A stretch of DNA of 7,342 nt from an uncultured Anaerolineaceae bacterium (GCA_938020565.1 CALIHP010000028.1:1-7342), one strand, 5' to 3'; positions 1 through 6,190 are shown, numbered from the stretch's first letter. The notes: generated by a model from the sequence alone, not told the origin. Numbers and translations: made by a program.

Positions 1-5
1 CTAAA

Positions 6-11
6 TATAAT
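6..11 (+). promoter_or_regulatory. Possible -10 box upstream of the dehydrogenase pair
   Basis: A perfect TATAAT lies at 6-11. If it is used, transcription would start near 18 and give a leader of about 125 nt before the first gene. The matching -35 box would lie outside the window, so this cannot be tested here. A short AT-rich hexamer can occur by chance, hence the low confidence. Confidence 0.3.
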
Positions 12-47
12 GGACTCATTCGACGTTCCTTAAAAAGGCAAAAGCGG

Positions 48-63
48 CGATTCCTGCGAATCG
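48..63. repeat. 6-bp inverted repeat in the leader of the first gene
   Basis: CGATTC (48-53) and GAATCG (58-63) form a perfect 6-bp dyad around CTGC. If the TATAAT at 6-11 is the -10 box, the dyad sits about 30-45 nt inside the transcript. It could then be a small hairpin or a repressor site acting as a roadblock. Its length is only just beyond chance. Confidence 0.3.
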
Positions 64-143
64 AATCAGCCTCGCGAACTGATATGGTCCCGCGCTGCGA
101 TTTAATAAAAATACTGAAAGAAAGAAGAAAGGAAGTCAATCAC

Positions 144-1169
144 ATGCTTCAGCAAGTTATGACGGCTCCGGGAAAAATCGAGTTCCGCGAAATCCCGGTT
201 CCTGAGATCAACGCAAATCAGGTCCTGATTAAAATGATGCATATTGGAATCTGCGGTTCGGATATCCACGTCAATCACGGAAAACACCCGTTCACCTCCT
301 ACCCGGTTACGCAGGGACACGAAGTCTCGGGCGAAATCGTCAAAATCGGCTCCGGAGTCAAGGATTTCAAGCCCGGGCAGAAAGTAACCGTCCAGCCGCA
401 GGTTGTCTGTGGGAAATGTTACCCCTGCCGCAACGGGAAATATAACCTCTGCGAAGAGCTGAAAGTCATGGGATTCCAGACGACCGGCATGGCGTCGCAC
501 TTCTTCGCAGCAGACGCCGAAAAAGTCGTCGCGCTTCCCGACGCCGTAAGCCTGGTTGAAGGCGCGATGATCGAGCCGTTAGCGGTCGCCGTCCATGCAA
601 TTCGGCAGGCGGGCGACGTTGCCGGGAAGAAGATCGTCGTTTTAGGCGCGGGTCCAATCGGAAATCTCGTAGCGCAGACGGCCAAAGGCCTGGGCGCGGC
701 GGAGGTCATGATCACCGATATCAGCGCTTTCCGACTGGGGAAGGCCGCTGAATGCGGCGTGGATCACTGTGTCAATACTGCCGTCGAAAACCTCGGCGAC
801 GCGATCGCGAAAGTCTACGGGCCGGATAAGGCCGACGTGATTTACGACTGCGCCGGGAATAACGAAACGATGGGCCAGGCGATCCGCTATGCCCGAAAAG
901 GCAGCGTCATCATTCTGGTCGCCGTTTTCGCTTCGATGGCGACAATCGATCTGGCGGTCGCCAACGATCATGAGCTGGATATCAATTCCAGTATGATGTA
1001 CCGGCGCGAGGATTACCTTACCGCGATCGAGCTTGTCGAAGCGAAAAAAGTCAGCCTGTTTCCGCTGGTATCAAAAACTTTCCCGTTCAGGCAGTTCACG
1101 GACGCGTATCAATTTATCGATGAGAACCGGGATTCGACTCTGAAAGTTATTATCAACGTTCAGGAATAA
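144..1169 (+). CDS. Zinc-dependent medium-chain alcohol/polyol dehydrogenase
   Basis: This 341-residue cytosolic oxidoreductase belongs to the sorbitol (L-iditol)/threonine dehydrogenase group of the MDR family. It most likely oxidises a secondary hydroxyl of a polyol or sugar to a ketone with NAD+. Catalytic zinc ligands appear as Cys37, the His59-Glu60 pair in the GHE motif, and Glu144 in IEPLAVAVHA. Structural zinc is held by Cys89, Cys92, Cys95 and Cys103. The Rossmann motif GAGPIG is at 168-173, and Asp192 after the second strand favours NAD over NADP. The ATG at 144 is chosen because AGAAAGGA (126-133) lies at good distance and the protein then begins at the normal family position. An in-frame ATG at 84 would add a charged 20-residue tail and has no ribosome-binding site. 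Length is normal. A short-chain dehydrogenase follows after 36 nt, probably in the same transcript. The family call is secure; the substrate is not. Confidence 0.93.
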   Translation: MLQQVMTAPGKIEFREIPVPEINANQVLIKMMHIGICGSDIHVNHGKHPFTSYPVTQGHEVSGEIVKIGSGVKDFKPGQKVTVQPQVVCGKCYPCRNGKYNLCEELKVMGFQTTGMASHFFAADAEKVVALPDAVSLVEGAMIEPLAVAVHAIRQAGDVAGKKIVVLGAGPIGNLVAQTAKGLGAAEVMITDISAFRLGKAAECGVDHCVNTAVENLGDAIAKVYGPDKADVIYDCAGNNETMGQAIRYARKGSVIILVAVFASMATIDLAVANDHELDINSSMMYRREDYLTAIELVEAKKVSLFPLVSKTFPFRQFTDAYQFIDENRDSTLKVIINVQE

Positions 1170-1191
1170 CCACAGATCAATTCCCGGAAAC

Positions 1192-1198
1192 AGAAAGG
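1192..1198 (+). promoter_or_regulatory. Ribosome-binding site of the short-chain dehydrogenase
   Basis: AGAAAGG lies 7 nt before the ATG at 1206. It is the same heptamer used in front of the first dehydrogenase, the kinase and the binding protein, and it fixes the start of this gene. Confidence 0.7.
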
Positions 1199-1205
1199 TT
1201 CATAA

Positions 1206-1973
1206 ATGTCATATTTAGATGAGTTATTCGGATTAGACGGAAAAGTCGCGATCGTCACCGGCGGCGGGCGAGGAATCGGGCAGGTCGTCGCGCTCGGCTT
1301 GGCCAGGGCAGGCGCTGAAATCGTTATTTTAAGCCGAAGCGGCGCCGGTGACACGGTCAAAAAGATCAAAGAGATCGGCGGAAAAGCCTATGACCTTCGC
1401 TGCGACGTGACGGTCGAGGCAGACGTCGACGCGGCGCTCGCCGAAATTATGAAACGGTCGGGATCGATCGACATCGTTTTCAACAATGCGGGAATCTGCA
1501 TGCATCAGGGAACGTTCGAAGCGACGATCGAAGAATTCCGTCAGGTAATCGACTGCAACCTGACCGGCGAATTTATCATGTGCCGCGCGGCGGGAAAAAT
1601 CATGATCGACAACGGAATTAAAGGCAGTATCATCAACATGGCGTCGATGTCCGGATCGATCTGCAACGTGCCGCAATGGCAGTGTTCCTATAACGCGTCC
1701 AAAGCCGCCGTAATTCACATGACGCGATCGCTGGCCGCAGAATGGGCGGAAAGCGGCGTTCGCGTCAACAGTCTCAGTCCCGGTTATATCGCAACGCCGA
1801 TGTCCGTTGACACGCCGCAGGAGCTCAAAGACGCCTGGATGCCGCTGATCCCGATGCACCGAATGGGCAATCCGGAAGAACTCATTCCGCCGGTCCTGTA
1901 CCTTGCGAGTCCGGCTTCGGGGTACACGAGCGGAAGCGACGTTATCGTCGACGGCTGCTACACCTGCGTCTGA
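1206..1973 (+). CDS. Short-chain dehydrogenase/reductase (SDR), polyol/ketose type
   Basis: This 255-residue classical SDR is probably a cytosolic NAD(P)-dependent enzyme that interconverts a polyol and a ketose or a similar keto sugar. The nucleotide-binding motif TGGGRGIG spans 18-25. Ser43-Arg44 after the second strand suggests a preference for NADP(H). NNAG is at 93-96. The catalytic set is Asn118, Ser149, Tyr162 and Lys166 in the YNASK motif, followed by the usual RVNSLSPGYIATPM segment and a C-terminal SGSDVIVDGCYT. All catalytic residues are present and the length is typical. The sequence pattern recalls the mannitol/arabinitol dehydrogenase and sorbose reductase branch, but SDR substrates cannot be read from motifs. 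It sits 36 nt after the zinc dehydrogenase on the same strand, so the pair is probably co-transcribed. The next gene converges on it, with 35 nt between stop codons. Confidence 0.92.
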   Translation: MSYLDELFGLDGKVAIVTGGGRGIGQVVALGLARAGAEIVILSRSGAGDTVKKIKEIGGKAYDLRCDVTVEADVDAALAEIMKRSGSIDIVFNNAGICMHQGTFEATIEEFRQVIDCNLTGEFIMCRAAGKIMIDNGIKGSIINMASMSGSICNVPQWQCSYNASKAAVIHMTRSLAAEWAESGVRVNSLSPGYIATPMSVDTPQELKDAWMPLIPMHRMGNPEELIPPVLYLASPASGYTSGSDVIVDGCYTCV

Positions 1974-1989
1974 CATTTTCCAATTTTTT

Positions 1990-2047
1990 GACCGGATCGC
2001 GGATGTATTTACACGTCGTTCTTTTCCCAGCCCGCCGCGATCCGGTC
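1990..2047. repeat. 13-bp perfect inverted repeat at the convergent gene ends
   Basis: GACCGGATCGCGG (1990-2002) is the exact reverse complement of CCGCGATCCGGTC (2035-2047), with a 32-nt spacer. The right arm lies in the last codons of the kinase and the left arm lies past its stop, so the kinase transcript could fold a stem around its own stop codon. On the kinase strand the stem is followed by a run of A, not U. On the plus strand the T-run (1984-1989) precedes the stem. It is therefore not a textbook intrinsic terminator for either direction. It may act as a weak or factor-assisted terminator or as a 3'-end stabiliser. Confidence 0.55.
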
Positions 2048-3193
2048 TTCCAAAGCCGACAGCGTCGGAAGACCGTCTAATACCGCGTACGACTCGACGC
2101 AGGCAGCGCCGGCCGCTACCGCACGGCGAACGCAAGTCCTCCAATCGCAGCCGTCGAGCAGCGACGTCAGAAACGCCGCAATACTGACGTCTCCCGCGCC
2201 CAGCGAAGACAGCACGCAATCGGGCTTATAGCTTGGCTCAAAATGCCTCAGGCCATTCCAGGGCCGCAGCGCAGCGGCGAGTTCTTTCCCAACCGACGCC
2301 AGCCGCTCTTCCGTCCCGGCCGCAACGTAGTATCCGCGGGCGCCGCATTTTACGCAAACAACCCCTGCGCCAAAAGCAAGCATCCGCTCCGCCAACGGTC
2401 GAACGTCGTCTTCTCTAAGGATCATACAGACGTCCCCGCTCCCGGCGCGTTCCTTCCAATCTGACAGCCGCTCCCGGTCAAGCATGTAACAGAGCTCTTC
2501 CGCGCTCGGCATGAAAATGTCGACATATGGAATCGTTCGTTTCAAAATCTCTTCCCAATTAAGCCGCCCAACCGGCGACAGAGGATCGATACCGCAGCTG
2601 TCAAGCGACGTCGTAACGCCAAGCGCTTTCACCCGGGCGTACATGCGCTTCAATTCTTCGCCATCCCGCTCATACATCCGCTTCATAATCGTCGGATAAC
2701 CGAAGTGAAAAAGCCTGGCCCGGGATACCAGGCTGTAATCGATATCGTCCGCGGAAAACGTATCGTTTCCTGCAGGGCAGTGCAGAAACATGCGGTCGAT
2801 TCCACGCGGCGCGAGAACGACCGAATACGCCGTCCCTTCTTCCGAATACAGCAAATAATCCGTCGACGTGTACCGCGCGATATGGCTGAAAATCCGGTCG
2901 CCGAACGCGTCCTTTCCGATCTTCGCGATCAGCGCGGTTTTCGCGCCGAAATAAGACATGGCGAGGCCCGTATTCGAAACGCAGCCGCCGGGATTCATAA
3001 CCGCCTGTCTGACGATTACCGTACTGGCGGGTCGAAAAATCTCCGACATCCGGCTTACCGGCGGATTGTCGAAGACCGGGGTAAAATCCAGACAGATCAA
3101 TCCTGCGACAACGGCGTCGATCGATCCCGTCGCTTTTTCCGCTCCGCCGGACGGCTCCGGGAGAAACATATCAGGAAATTCAGAGGTTCGCAT
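2009..3193 (-). CDS. PfkB-family (ribokinase-like) carbohydrate kinase
   Basis: This 394-residue cytosolic kinase most likely transfers phosphate from ATP to a sugar, ketose or sugar acid made by the neighbouring dehydrogenases. An N-terminal substrate-side Asp36 lies in VAGLICLDF. The first PfkB signature region is GGCVSNTG (69-76), followed by GAKTALIAKIGKDAFGD. The C-terminal anion-hole signature is LGAGD (331-335), with Asp335 the expected catalytic base. The NxxE magnesium motif reads S230-A-E-E233, so Ser replaces Asn. The protein is longer than the usual 300-330 residues because of an N-terminal tail of about 25 residues and added length before GAGD. The start at 3193 has AGAAAGG 9 nt upstream (3203-3209). 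An in-frame ATG at 3226 would add 11 residues and has only GGCGGGA directly against it. The gene is divergent from the ABC importer and convergent with the SDR. The substrate is unknown. Confidence 0.9.
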   Translation of the reverse strand: MRTSEFPDMFLPEPSGGAEKATGSIDAVVAGLICLDFTPVFDNPPVSRMSEIFRPASTVIVRQAVMNPGGCVSNTGLAMSYFGAKTALIAKIGKDAFGDRIFSHIARYTSTDYLLYSEEGTAYSVVLAPRGIDRMFLHCPAGNDTFSADDIDYSLVSRARLFHFGYPTIMKRMYERDGEELKRMYARVKALGVTTSLDSCGIDPLSPVGRLNWEEILKRTIPYVDIFMPSAEELCYMLDRERLSDWKERAGSGDVCMILREDDVRPLAERMLAFGAGVVCVKCGARGYYVAAGTEERLASVGKELAAALRPWNGLRHFEPSYKPDCVLSSLGAGDVSIAAFLTSLLDGCDWRTCVRRAVAAGAACVESYAVLDGLPTLSALEDRIAAGWEKNDV

Positions 3194-3202
3194 GGCCAAA
3201 TT

Positions 3203-3209
3203 CCTTTCT
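3203..3209 (-). promoter_or_regulatory. Ribosome-binding site deciding the kinase start
   Basis: On the minus strand this reads AGAAAGG, 9 nt before the ATG at 3193. It supports that start over the in-frame ATG at 3226, which has no properly spaced site. Confidence 0.7.
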
Positions 3210-3246
3210 GATCGCGGGATCGCCATTCCCGCCTGTTGATACGCTT

Positions 3247-3275
3247 AGTATACCCATCGCCGGCGGAAATGGAAA
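3247..3275 (-). promoter_or_regulatory. Predicted sigma-70-type promoter for the kinase
   Basis: On the minus strand TTTCCA (3270-3275) and TATACT (3247-3252) are separated by exactly 17 nt. The -10 matches 5 of 6 consensus bases and the -35 matches 4 of 6. Transcription would start near 3240 and give a leader of about 47 nt before the ATG at 3193. Confidence 0.6.
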
Positions 3276-3323
3276 GAGCCGGATCCAACGTCCGATAACG
3301 ACAGTCATACGGAGATATATTTT

Positions 3324-3348
3324 ATCATTTTAAATGATTTAAAATGAT
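3324..3348. promoter_or_regulatory. 25-bp perfect AT-rich palindrome between divergent promoters (candidate operator)
   Basis: ATCATTTTAAAT (3324-3335) and ATTTAAAATGAT (3337-3348) are perfect reverse complements around a single G at 3336. The element sits 23 nt upstream of the plus-strand -35 box and 48 nt upstream of the minus-strand -35 box. Its centre is thus roughly 70 bp before the predicted importer start and 96 bp before the kinase start. That placement suits an activator or a shared looping repressor that controls both transcripts. The cognate regulator is not encoded in the window, and I do not recognise the motif as that of a named family. Confidence 0.6.
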
Positions 3349-3371
3349 TCATATTAAAACTGAATTGAGCC

Positions 3372-3400
3372 TTGACAAACCTGCAGTTAGCCTCTACACT
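3372..3400 (+). promoter_or_regulatory. Predicted sigma-70-type promoter for the ABC importer operon
   Basis: A perfect -35 TTGACA (3372-3377) and a -10 TACACT (3395-3400) are separated by 17 nt. Transcription would start near 3407 and leave a leader of about 255 nt before the TTG start of the ATPase gene. The near-consensus -35 with a weaker -10 fits a regulated promoter. Confidence 0.75.
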
Positions 3401-3406
3401 TAAGAA

Positions 3407-3662
3407 TGAAGATCTCAAAGAGAATATTCGTAAGTTGACGCAGTGAAATAAGCATCCTGCCGAGTTAGTTTTGTTTTGCGTGCAGAAAAAGACACCATAA
3501 AGCCGAAAGGACAGGACCGAAAGAAAACAACATCAGGAAAATGCTTAAAAAAATAGGGAAACGTTTTCTCAAACCCATCCGGCGCGCAGAGGCATTGAAA
3601 GTGAAAGAAGAGATGTCCGCGCGCCAGCGATTTGGACGTTCACTCATGAAGGAGGACATAAG
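3407..3662 (+). other. Long 5' leader of the importer operon
   Basis: This stretch of about 255 nt between the predicted transcription start and the first importer gene holds no confident gene. It contains a purine-rich section (about 3500-3560), a LacI/CcpA-like CG-centred pseudo-palindrome GGAAACGTTTTC (3557-3568), and a long-range 7-bp inverted repeat GGCGCGC (3581-3587) / GCGCGCC (3619-3625) with a 31-nt loop. The right arm of that repeat ends 23 nt before the Shine-Dalgarno of the ATPase gene. I see no riboswitch family that I recognise and no intrinsic terminator. The leader is unusually long for a simple transporter operon. Confidence 0.5.
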
Positions 3663-3672
3663 TTGGCGATAA
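3541..3672 (+). CDS. Doubtful 43-codon ORF in the leader, overlapping the ATPase start
   Basis: An ATG at 3541 opens 43 codons and stops at 3672, overlapping the TTG start at 3663 by 10 nt in another frame. The product would be very basic at its N-terminus (MLKKIGKRFLKPIRR) and matches no family I recognise. The sequence before the ATG has only AGGA placed 2 nt away, which is too close to be a good ribosome-binding site, and no alternative start in frame has a better one. It could be a translationally coupled leader peptide, a gene remnant, or chance. The overlap with the following start is the main point in its favour. Confidence 0.2.
   Translation: MLKKIGKRFLKPIRRAEALKVKEEMSARQRFGRSLMKEDISWR
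3649..3655 (+). promoter_or_regulatory. Ribosome-binding site that fixes a TTG start
   Basis: AAGGAGG at 3649-3655 is the strongest Shine-Dalgarno in the window and lies 7 nt before TTG at 3663. The frame has no ATG, GTG or TTG between that TTG and the upstream stop at 3546, so TTG is the only reasonable start. Confidence 0.85.
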
Positions 3673-5183
3673 AAGAACAGGAATTCATTCTCAACTGCAA
3701 AGGTATCAGCAAAGCGTTTGGCGGAACGCAGGCGCTTAAAGACGTCCAGCTTCAAGTCCGGCCCGGCGAGGTTCATGCGTTAATGGGCGAGAATGGAGCG
3801 GGTAAATCGACACTGATGAAAATCGTGATCGGGCTGTATAAGCAGGATAAGGGCGAGATGTTCTTCGAGGGAAAACCTTATCAGGCGAAAGGCCCGGTCG
3901 ACGCGATCAAAGCGGGAATTGCCATGATCCATCAGGAACTCAATCCCGAGCCGCATCTTTCCATCGCGGAAAATATCTTCCTGAAGCGTGAAGACACGGT
4001 TGGCGGAATTTTCCTGAACAAACGGAAACAAAACGATCGCGCGAACGAAATCCTTCGGCAGTTCGATTTCCCGTACCAGGCCACGACGCTGATTAAGGAG
4101 CTGACGCTGGCTCAGGTTCAGATGATCGAGATTATCAAAGCCGTTTCTTCCGATGCGCGCCTGATTATCATGGACGAACCGACATCTTCGCTGGACAGCG
4201 AAGAAACCGACCATCTTTTCCGCGTCATTAAAAACCTCCGTGACAAAGGCGTCGCAATCATCTACATTTCACACCGGATGAATGAGATTTTTGATATTTG
4301 CGATCAAGTATCCGTGTTCCGAGACGGCATGTTTATCGATTCGCGTCCGCTCGCCGAAGTTACGAAGCATGACCTGATCGCGATGATGGTCGGGCGAAAA
4401 GTAGAAAATATCTTTCCAAAGGCCGACTGTGAAATCGGGGATGTCGTTTTTGAAGCGAAGAACCTCAGCGGCAAAGGCTTCTCAGATATCAGCTTCAAAG
4501 TTCATGCCGGTGAAATTTTAGGTATCGCGGGACTGGTTGGATCGGGGCGGAGCGAAACGATGCGGGCTATTTTCGGGCTCGATCCGCTGGAATCCGGAAA
4601 GATGTATCTGGACGGGAAGGAAATCCGGATCAAATCGCCTTCCGCCGCGATCGCGAAAGGAATCTGCATGGTCAACGAGGACCGAAAGAATTACGGTCTC
4701 TGCCTTCTTCGTTCGCTTCGCGAAAATATTTCGCTTCCAAACCTCCCGAAACATCAACGCGGCCTGCTCATCGATCAGACACGCGAAAAACGCGAGTGCG
4801 AAGACGTCGCGAAGCGGCTGACGGTTAAGGCGGCCAGTATCGAGCACACCGCCTATTCGCTCAGCGGCGGGAACCAGCAGAAAGTCGTAATCTCGAAATG
4901 GATCATGGCGAATCCGAAGCTGCTGATTCTTGACGAGCCGACCCGCGGCGTCGACGTCGGGGCGAAGGCCGAAATCCATGCGCTGATGTGCCAGTTCGCG
5001 GCGAAAGGGATGGCGGTTATCATGATTTCGTCGGAGCTTCCGGAGGTCATGAGCATGAGCGACCGGGTTCTCATCTATCACGAAGGCAAGATCAGCGGCG
5101 AAGTTTCCCGATCAGATATTCTTTCCGAATCAGTTACAGAAAAAGATATTTTAGCGAAGGCTTTTGGAGACGTTGCGGGGTAA
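3663..5183 (+). CDS. Sugar ABC importer ATPase, RbsA/MglA-type tandem domain protein
   Basis: This 506-residue cytoplasmic subunit powers import through the adjacent permease. It carries two fused ATP-binding domains, typical of the ribose/galactose/xylose CUT2 class, at the usual length of about 500. Domain 1 has Walker A GENGAGKST (42-50), a divergent signature LTLAQVQ, Walker B IIMDEPTSS with Asp171-Glu172, and the switch His204. Domain 2 has the degenerate Walker A GLVGSGRSE (290-298) that is normal for the family, which lacks the Lys and is thought to be weakly or non-hydrolytic. It also has an intact LSGGNQQK (400-407) and LDEPTRGVDVG with Asp424-Glu425. The start is TTG at 3663, supported by AAGGAGG 7 nt upstream. 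The permease ATG follows the stop by 5 nt, so the two are tightly coupled. The family is certain; the transported sugar is not. Confidence 0.96.
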   Translation: MAIKEQEFILNCKGISKAFGGTQALKDVQLQVRPGEVHALMGENGAGKSTLMKIVIGLYKQDKGEMFFEGKPYQAKGPVDAIKAGIAMIHQELNPEPHLSIAENIFLKREDTVGGIFLNKRKQNDRANEILRQFDFPYQATTLIKELTLAQVQMIEIIKAVSSDARLIIMDEPTSSLDSEETDHLFRVIKNLRDKGVAIIYISHRMNEIFDICDQVSVFRDGMFIDSRPLAEVTKHDLIAMMVGRKVENIFPKADCEIGDVVFEAKNLSGKGFSDISFKVHAGEILGIAGLVGSGRSETMRAIFGLDPLESGKMYLDGKEIRIKSPSAAIAKGICMVNEDRKNYGLCLLRSLRENISLPNLPKHQRGLLIDQTREKRECEDVAKRLTVKAASIEHTAYSLSGGNQQKVVISKWIMANPKLLILDEPTRGVDVGAKAEIHALMCQFAAKGMAVIMISSELPEVMSMSDRVLIYHEGKISGEVSRSDILSESVTEKDILAKAFGDVAG

Positions 5184-5188
5184 AGCAA

Positions 5189-6163
5189 ATGACAGAAAAA
5201 AACACGTTGGTAAAAAAGAATAACGATGCATTTCGGCGGTTCATGGGGAATTATGGGATCGGCGCCGTCCTGCTGATCATGATGATCGGCATCGGCATCA
5301 TGGAGCCGAGGTTCGCGACGAAGGTTAATTTCATCAACGTCGCTGCGCAGGTTTCGATCAACGGCATGATCGCCTACGGAATGTGCCTGGCGATTACAAC
5401 CGGCGGAATCGATCTTTCGGTCGGGGCGCAGCTGGCGCTGACGAGCTGCGTTCTGGGACAGACGATCACGAACATGAACATGAATATCTGGCTGGCATGT
5501 TTCATCGCGCTGCTGGTCTCCACCGCGTTCGGCTGCCTGAATGGAATCCTGATTGCGAAATTCAACATGTTCCCATTCGTCGTCACCTTGTCGACCCAGC
5601 TGATCATTCGCGGTCTGTCGCAGGTCATCAGTTCCGGGAAAGCCATTTCGTTAACCAGCGACACTTTTAAGGGAATCTACTCAAATAAACTCTTCAGCAT
5701 CCCGGTCCCGATCGTCATGCTCTTCGTTGTCACAATCATCGTCTACCTGCTGATGCATTGGACCGTTTTCGGGCGGTATATTTTCGCCGTCGGCGGTAAC
5801 GTCCACGCGGCGATCGCTTCCGGCGTCAGCGAATTCAAGACGAAAGTCGGCGTGTATACGGTCAGCGGACTCCTCGCCGGAATTGCCGCGATTATTTTCA
5901 CGGCGAAAACCGGATCCGCCCAGTCCAACATCGGTATCGGCTACGAAACTGACGCCGTTGCAGCCTGCGTTCTCGGCGGGACTTCTTTCGCCGGCGGAAT
6001 CGCGACGATTCCCGGCGTCTTAATGGGAATTTTTATCATCGGCTTTATTTATAACGGCATGAACCTGATCGGCGTTTCGTCCTACTATCAGTCGATCGTC
6101 AAGGGCAGCGTCATCGTCGGAGCCGTGCTGTTAGATATGCTGATGAATAAAAAGAATCAATAA
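5189..6163 (+). CDS. Sugar ABC importer permease, RbsC-type
   Basis: This 324-residue integral membrane protein forms the translocation channel, probably as a homodimer with the tandem ATPase. After a basic cytoplasmic N-terminus, hydrophobic segments begin at about 22-38 and recur through to the C-terminus, consistent with the 8-10 helices of the BPD_transp_2 family. Family motifs are GGIDLSVG (72-79), the cytoplasmic coupling-loop pattern VGGN (201-204) followed by AAIASGV, and VLGGTS (261-266) followed by FAGG. The ATG at 5189 is chosen because it lies 5 nt after the ATPase stop and gives a normal-length protein. Extending the frame back to 4988 would add 67 residues that merely read the ATPase gene out of frame. 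Its ribosome-binding site is weak (GGGG at 5177-5180, inside the end of the ATPase gene), which suggests translational coupling. Confidence 0.95.
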   Translation: MTEKNTLVKKNNDAFRRFMGNYGIGAVLLIMMIGIGIMEPRFATKVNFINVAAQVSINGMIAYGMCLAITTGGIDLSVGAQLALTSCVLGQTITNMNMNIWLACFIALLVSTAFGCLNGILIAKFNMFPFVVTLSTQLIIRGLSQVISSGKAISLTSDTFKGIYSNKLFSIPVPIVMLFVVTIIVYLLMHWTVFGRYIFAVGGNVHAAIASGVSEFKTKVGVYTVSGLLAGIAAIIFTAKTGSAQSNIGIGYETDAVAACVLGGTSFAGGIATIPGVLMGIFIIGFIYNGMNLIGVSSYYQSIVKGSVIVGAVLLDMLMNKKNQ

Positions 6164-6173
6164 ACCAGAAAGC

Positions 6174-6180
6174 AGAAAGG
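6174..6180 (+). promoter_or_regulatory. Ribosome-binding site of the binding protein
   Basis: AGAAAGG lies 10 nt before the ATG at 6191, in the 27-nt gap after the permease. It is stronger than the permease site, consistent with the binding protein being made in excess over the membrane parts. Confidence 0.65.
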
Positions 6181-6190
6181 TACAAATCAT

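Noticed and set aside
84..143. 20-residue N-terminal extension of the zinc dehydrogenase from an ATG at 84
   Set aside because: There is no ribosome-binding site before 84, the extension is charged and unlike the family, and ATG 144 has AGAAAGGA at suitable spacing.
2705..3211. 168-codon open frame on the plus strand opposite the kinase
   Set aside because: It is a shadow of the GC-rich minus-strand kinase, with no family motif and no promoter or ribosome-binding site.
3194..3226. 11-residue N-terminal extension of the kinase
   Set aside because: The upstream ATG has no properly spaced Shine-Dalgarno, whereas ATG 3193 has AGAAAGG 9 nt upstream.
3407..3662. Riboswitch in the importer leader
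   Set aside because: I could not match it to any known riboswitch core and saw no terminator or anti-terminator pair; the length alone is not evidence.
3465..3776. 103-codon minus-strand open frame covering the importer leader
   Set aside because: It overlaps the ATPase start, has no ribosome-binding site that I can see, and its C-terminal hydrophobic part is just the complement of the purine-rich leader.
4530..4556. Missing Walker A Lys in the second ATPase domain as a possible defect
   Set aside because: A degenerate second Walker A (GxxGxGRxE) is normal in RbsA/MglA-type proteins.
4518..5081. 187-codon minus-strand open frame opposite the ATPase gene
   Set aside because: It is antisense to an unmistakable ABC ATPase domain, is Arg-, His- and Asp-rich, and has no recognisable fold.
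4988..5188. 67-residue N-terminal extension of the permease
   Set aside because: It is an out-of-frame reading of the ATPase gene, rich in Arg, His and Gly; the ATG at 5189 directly follows the ATPase stop.
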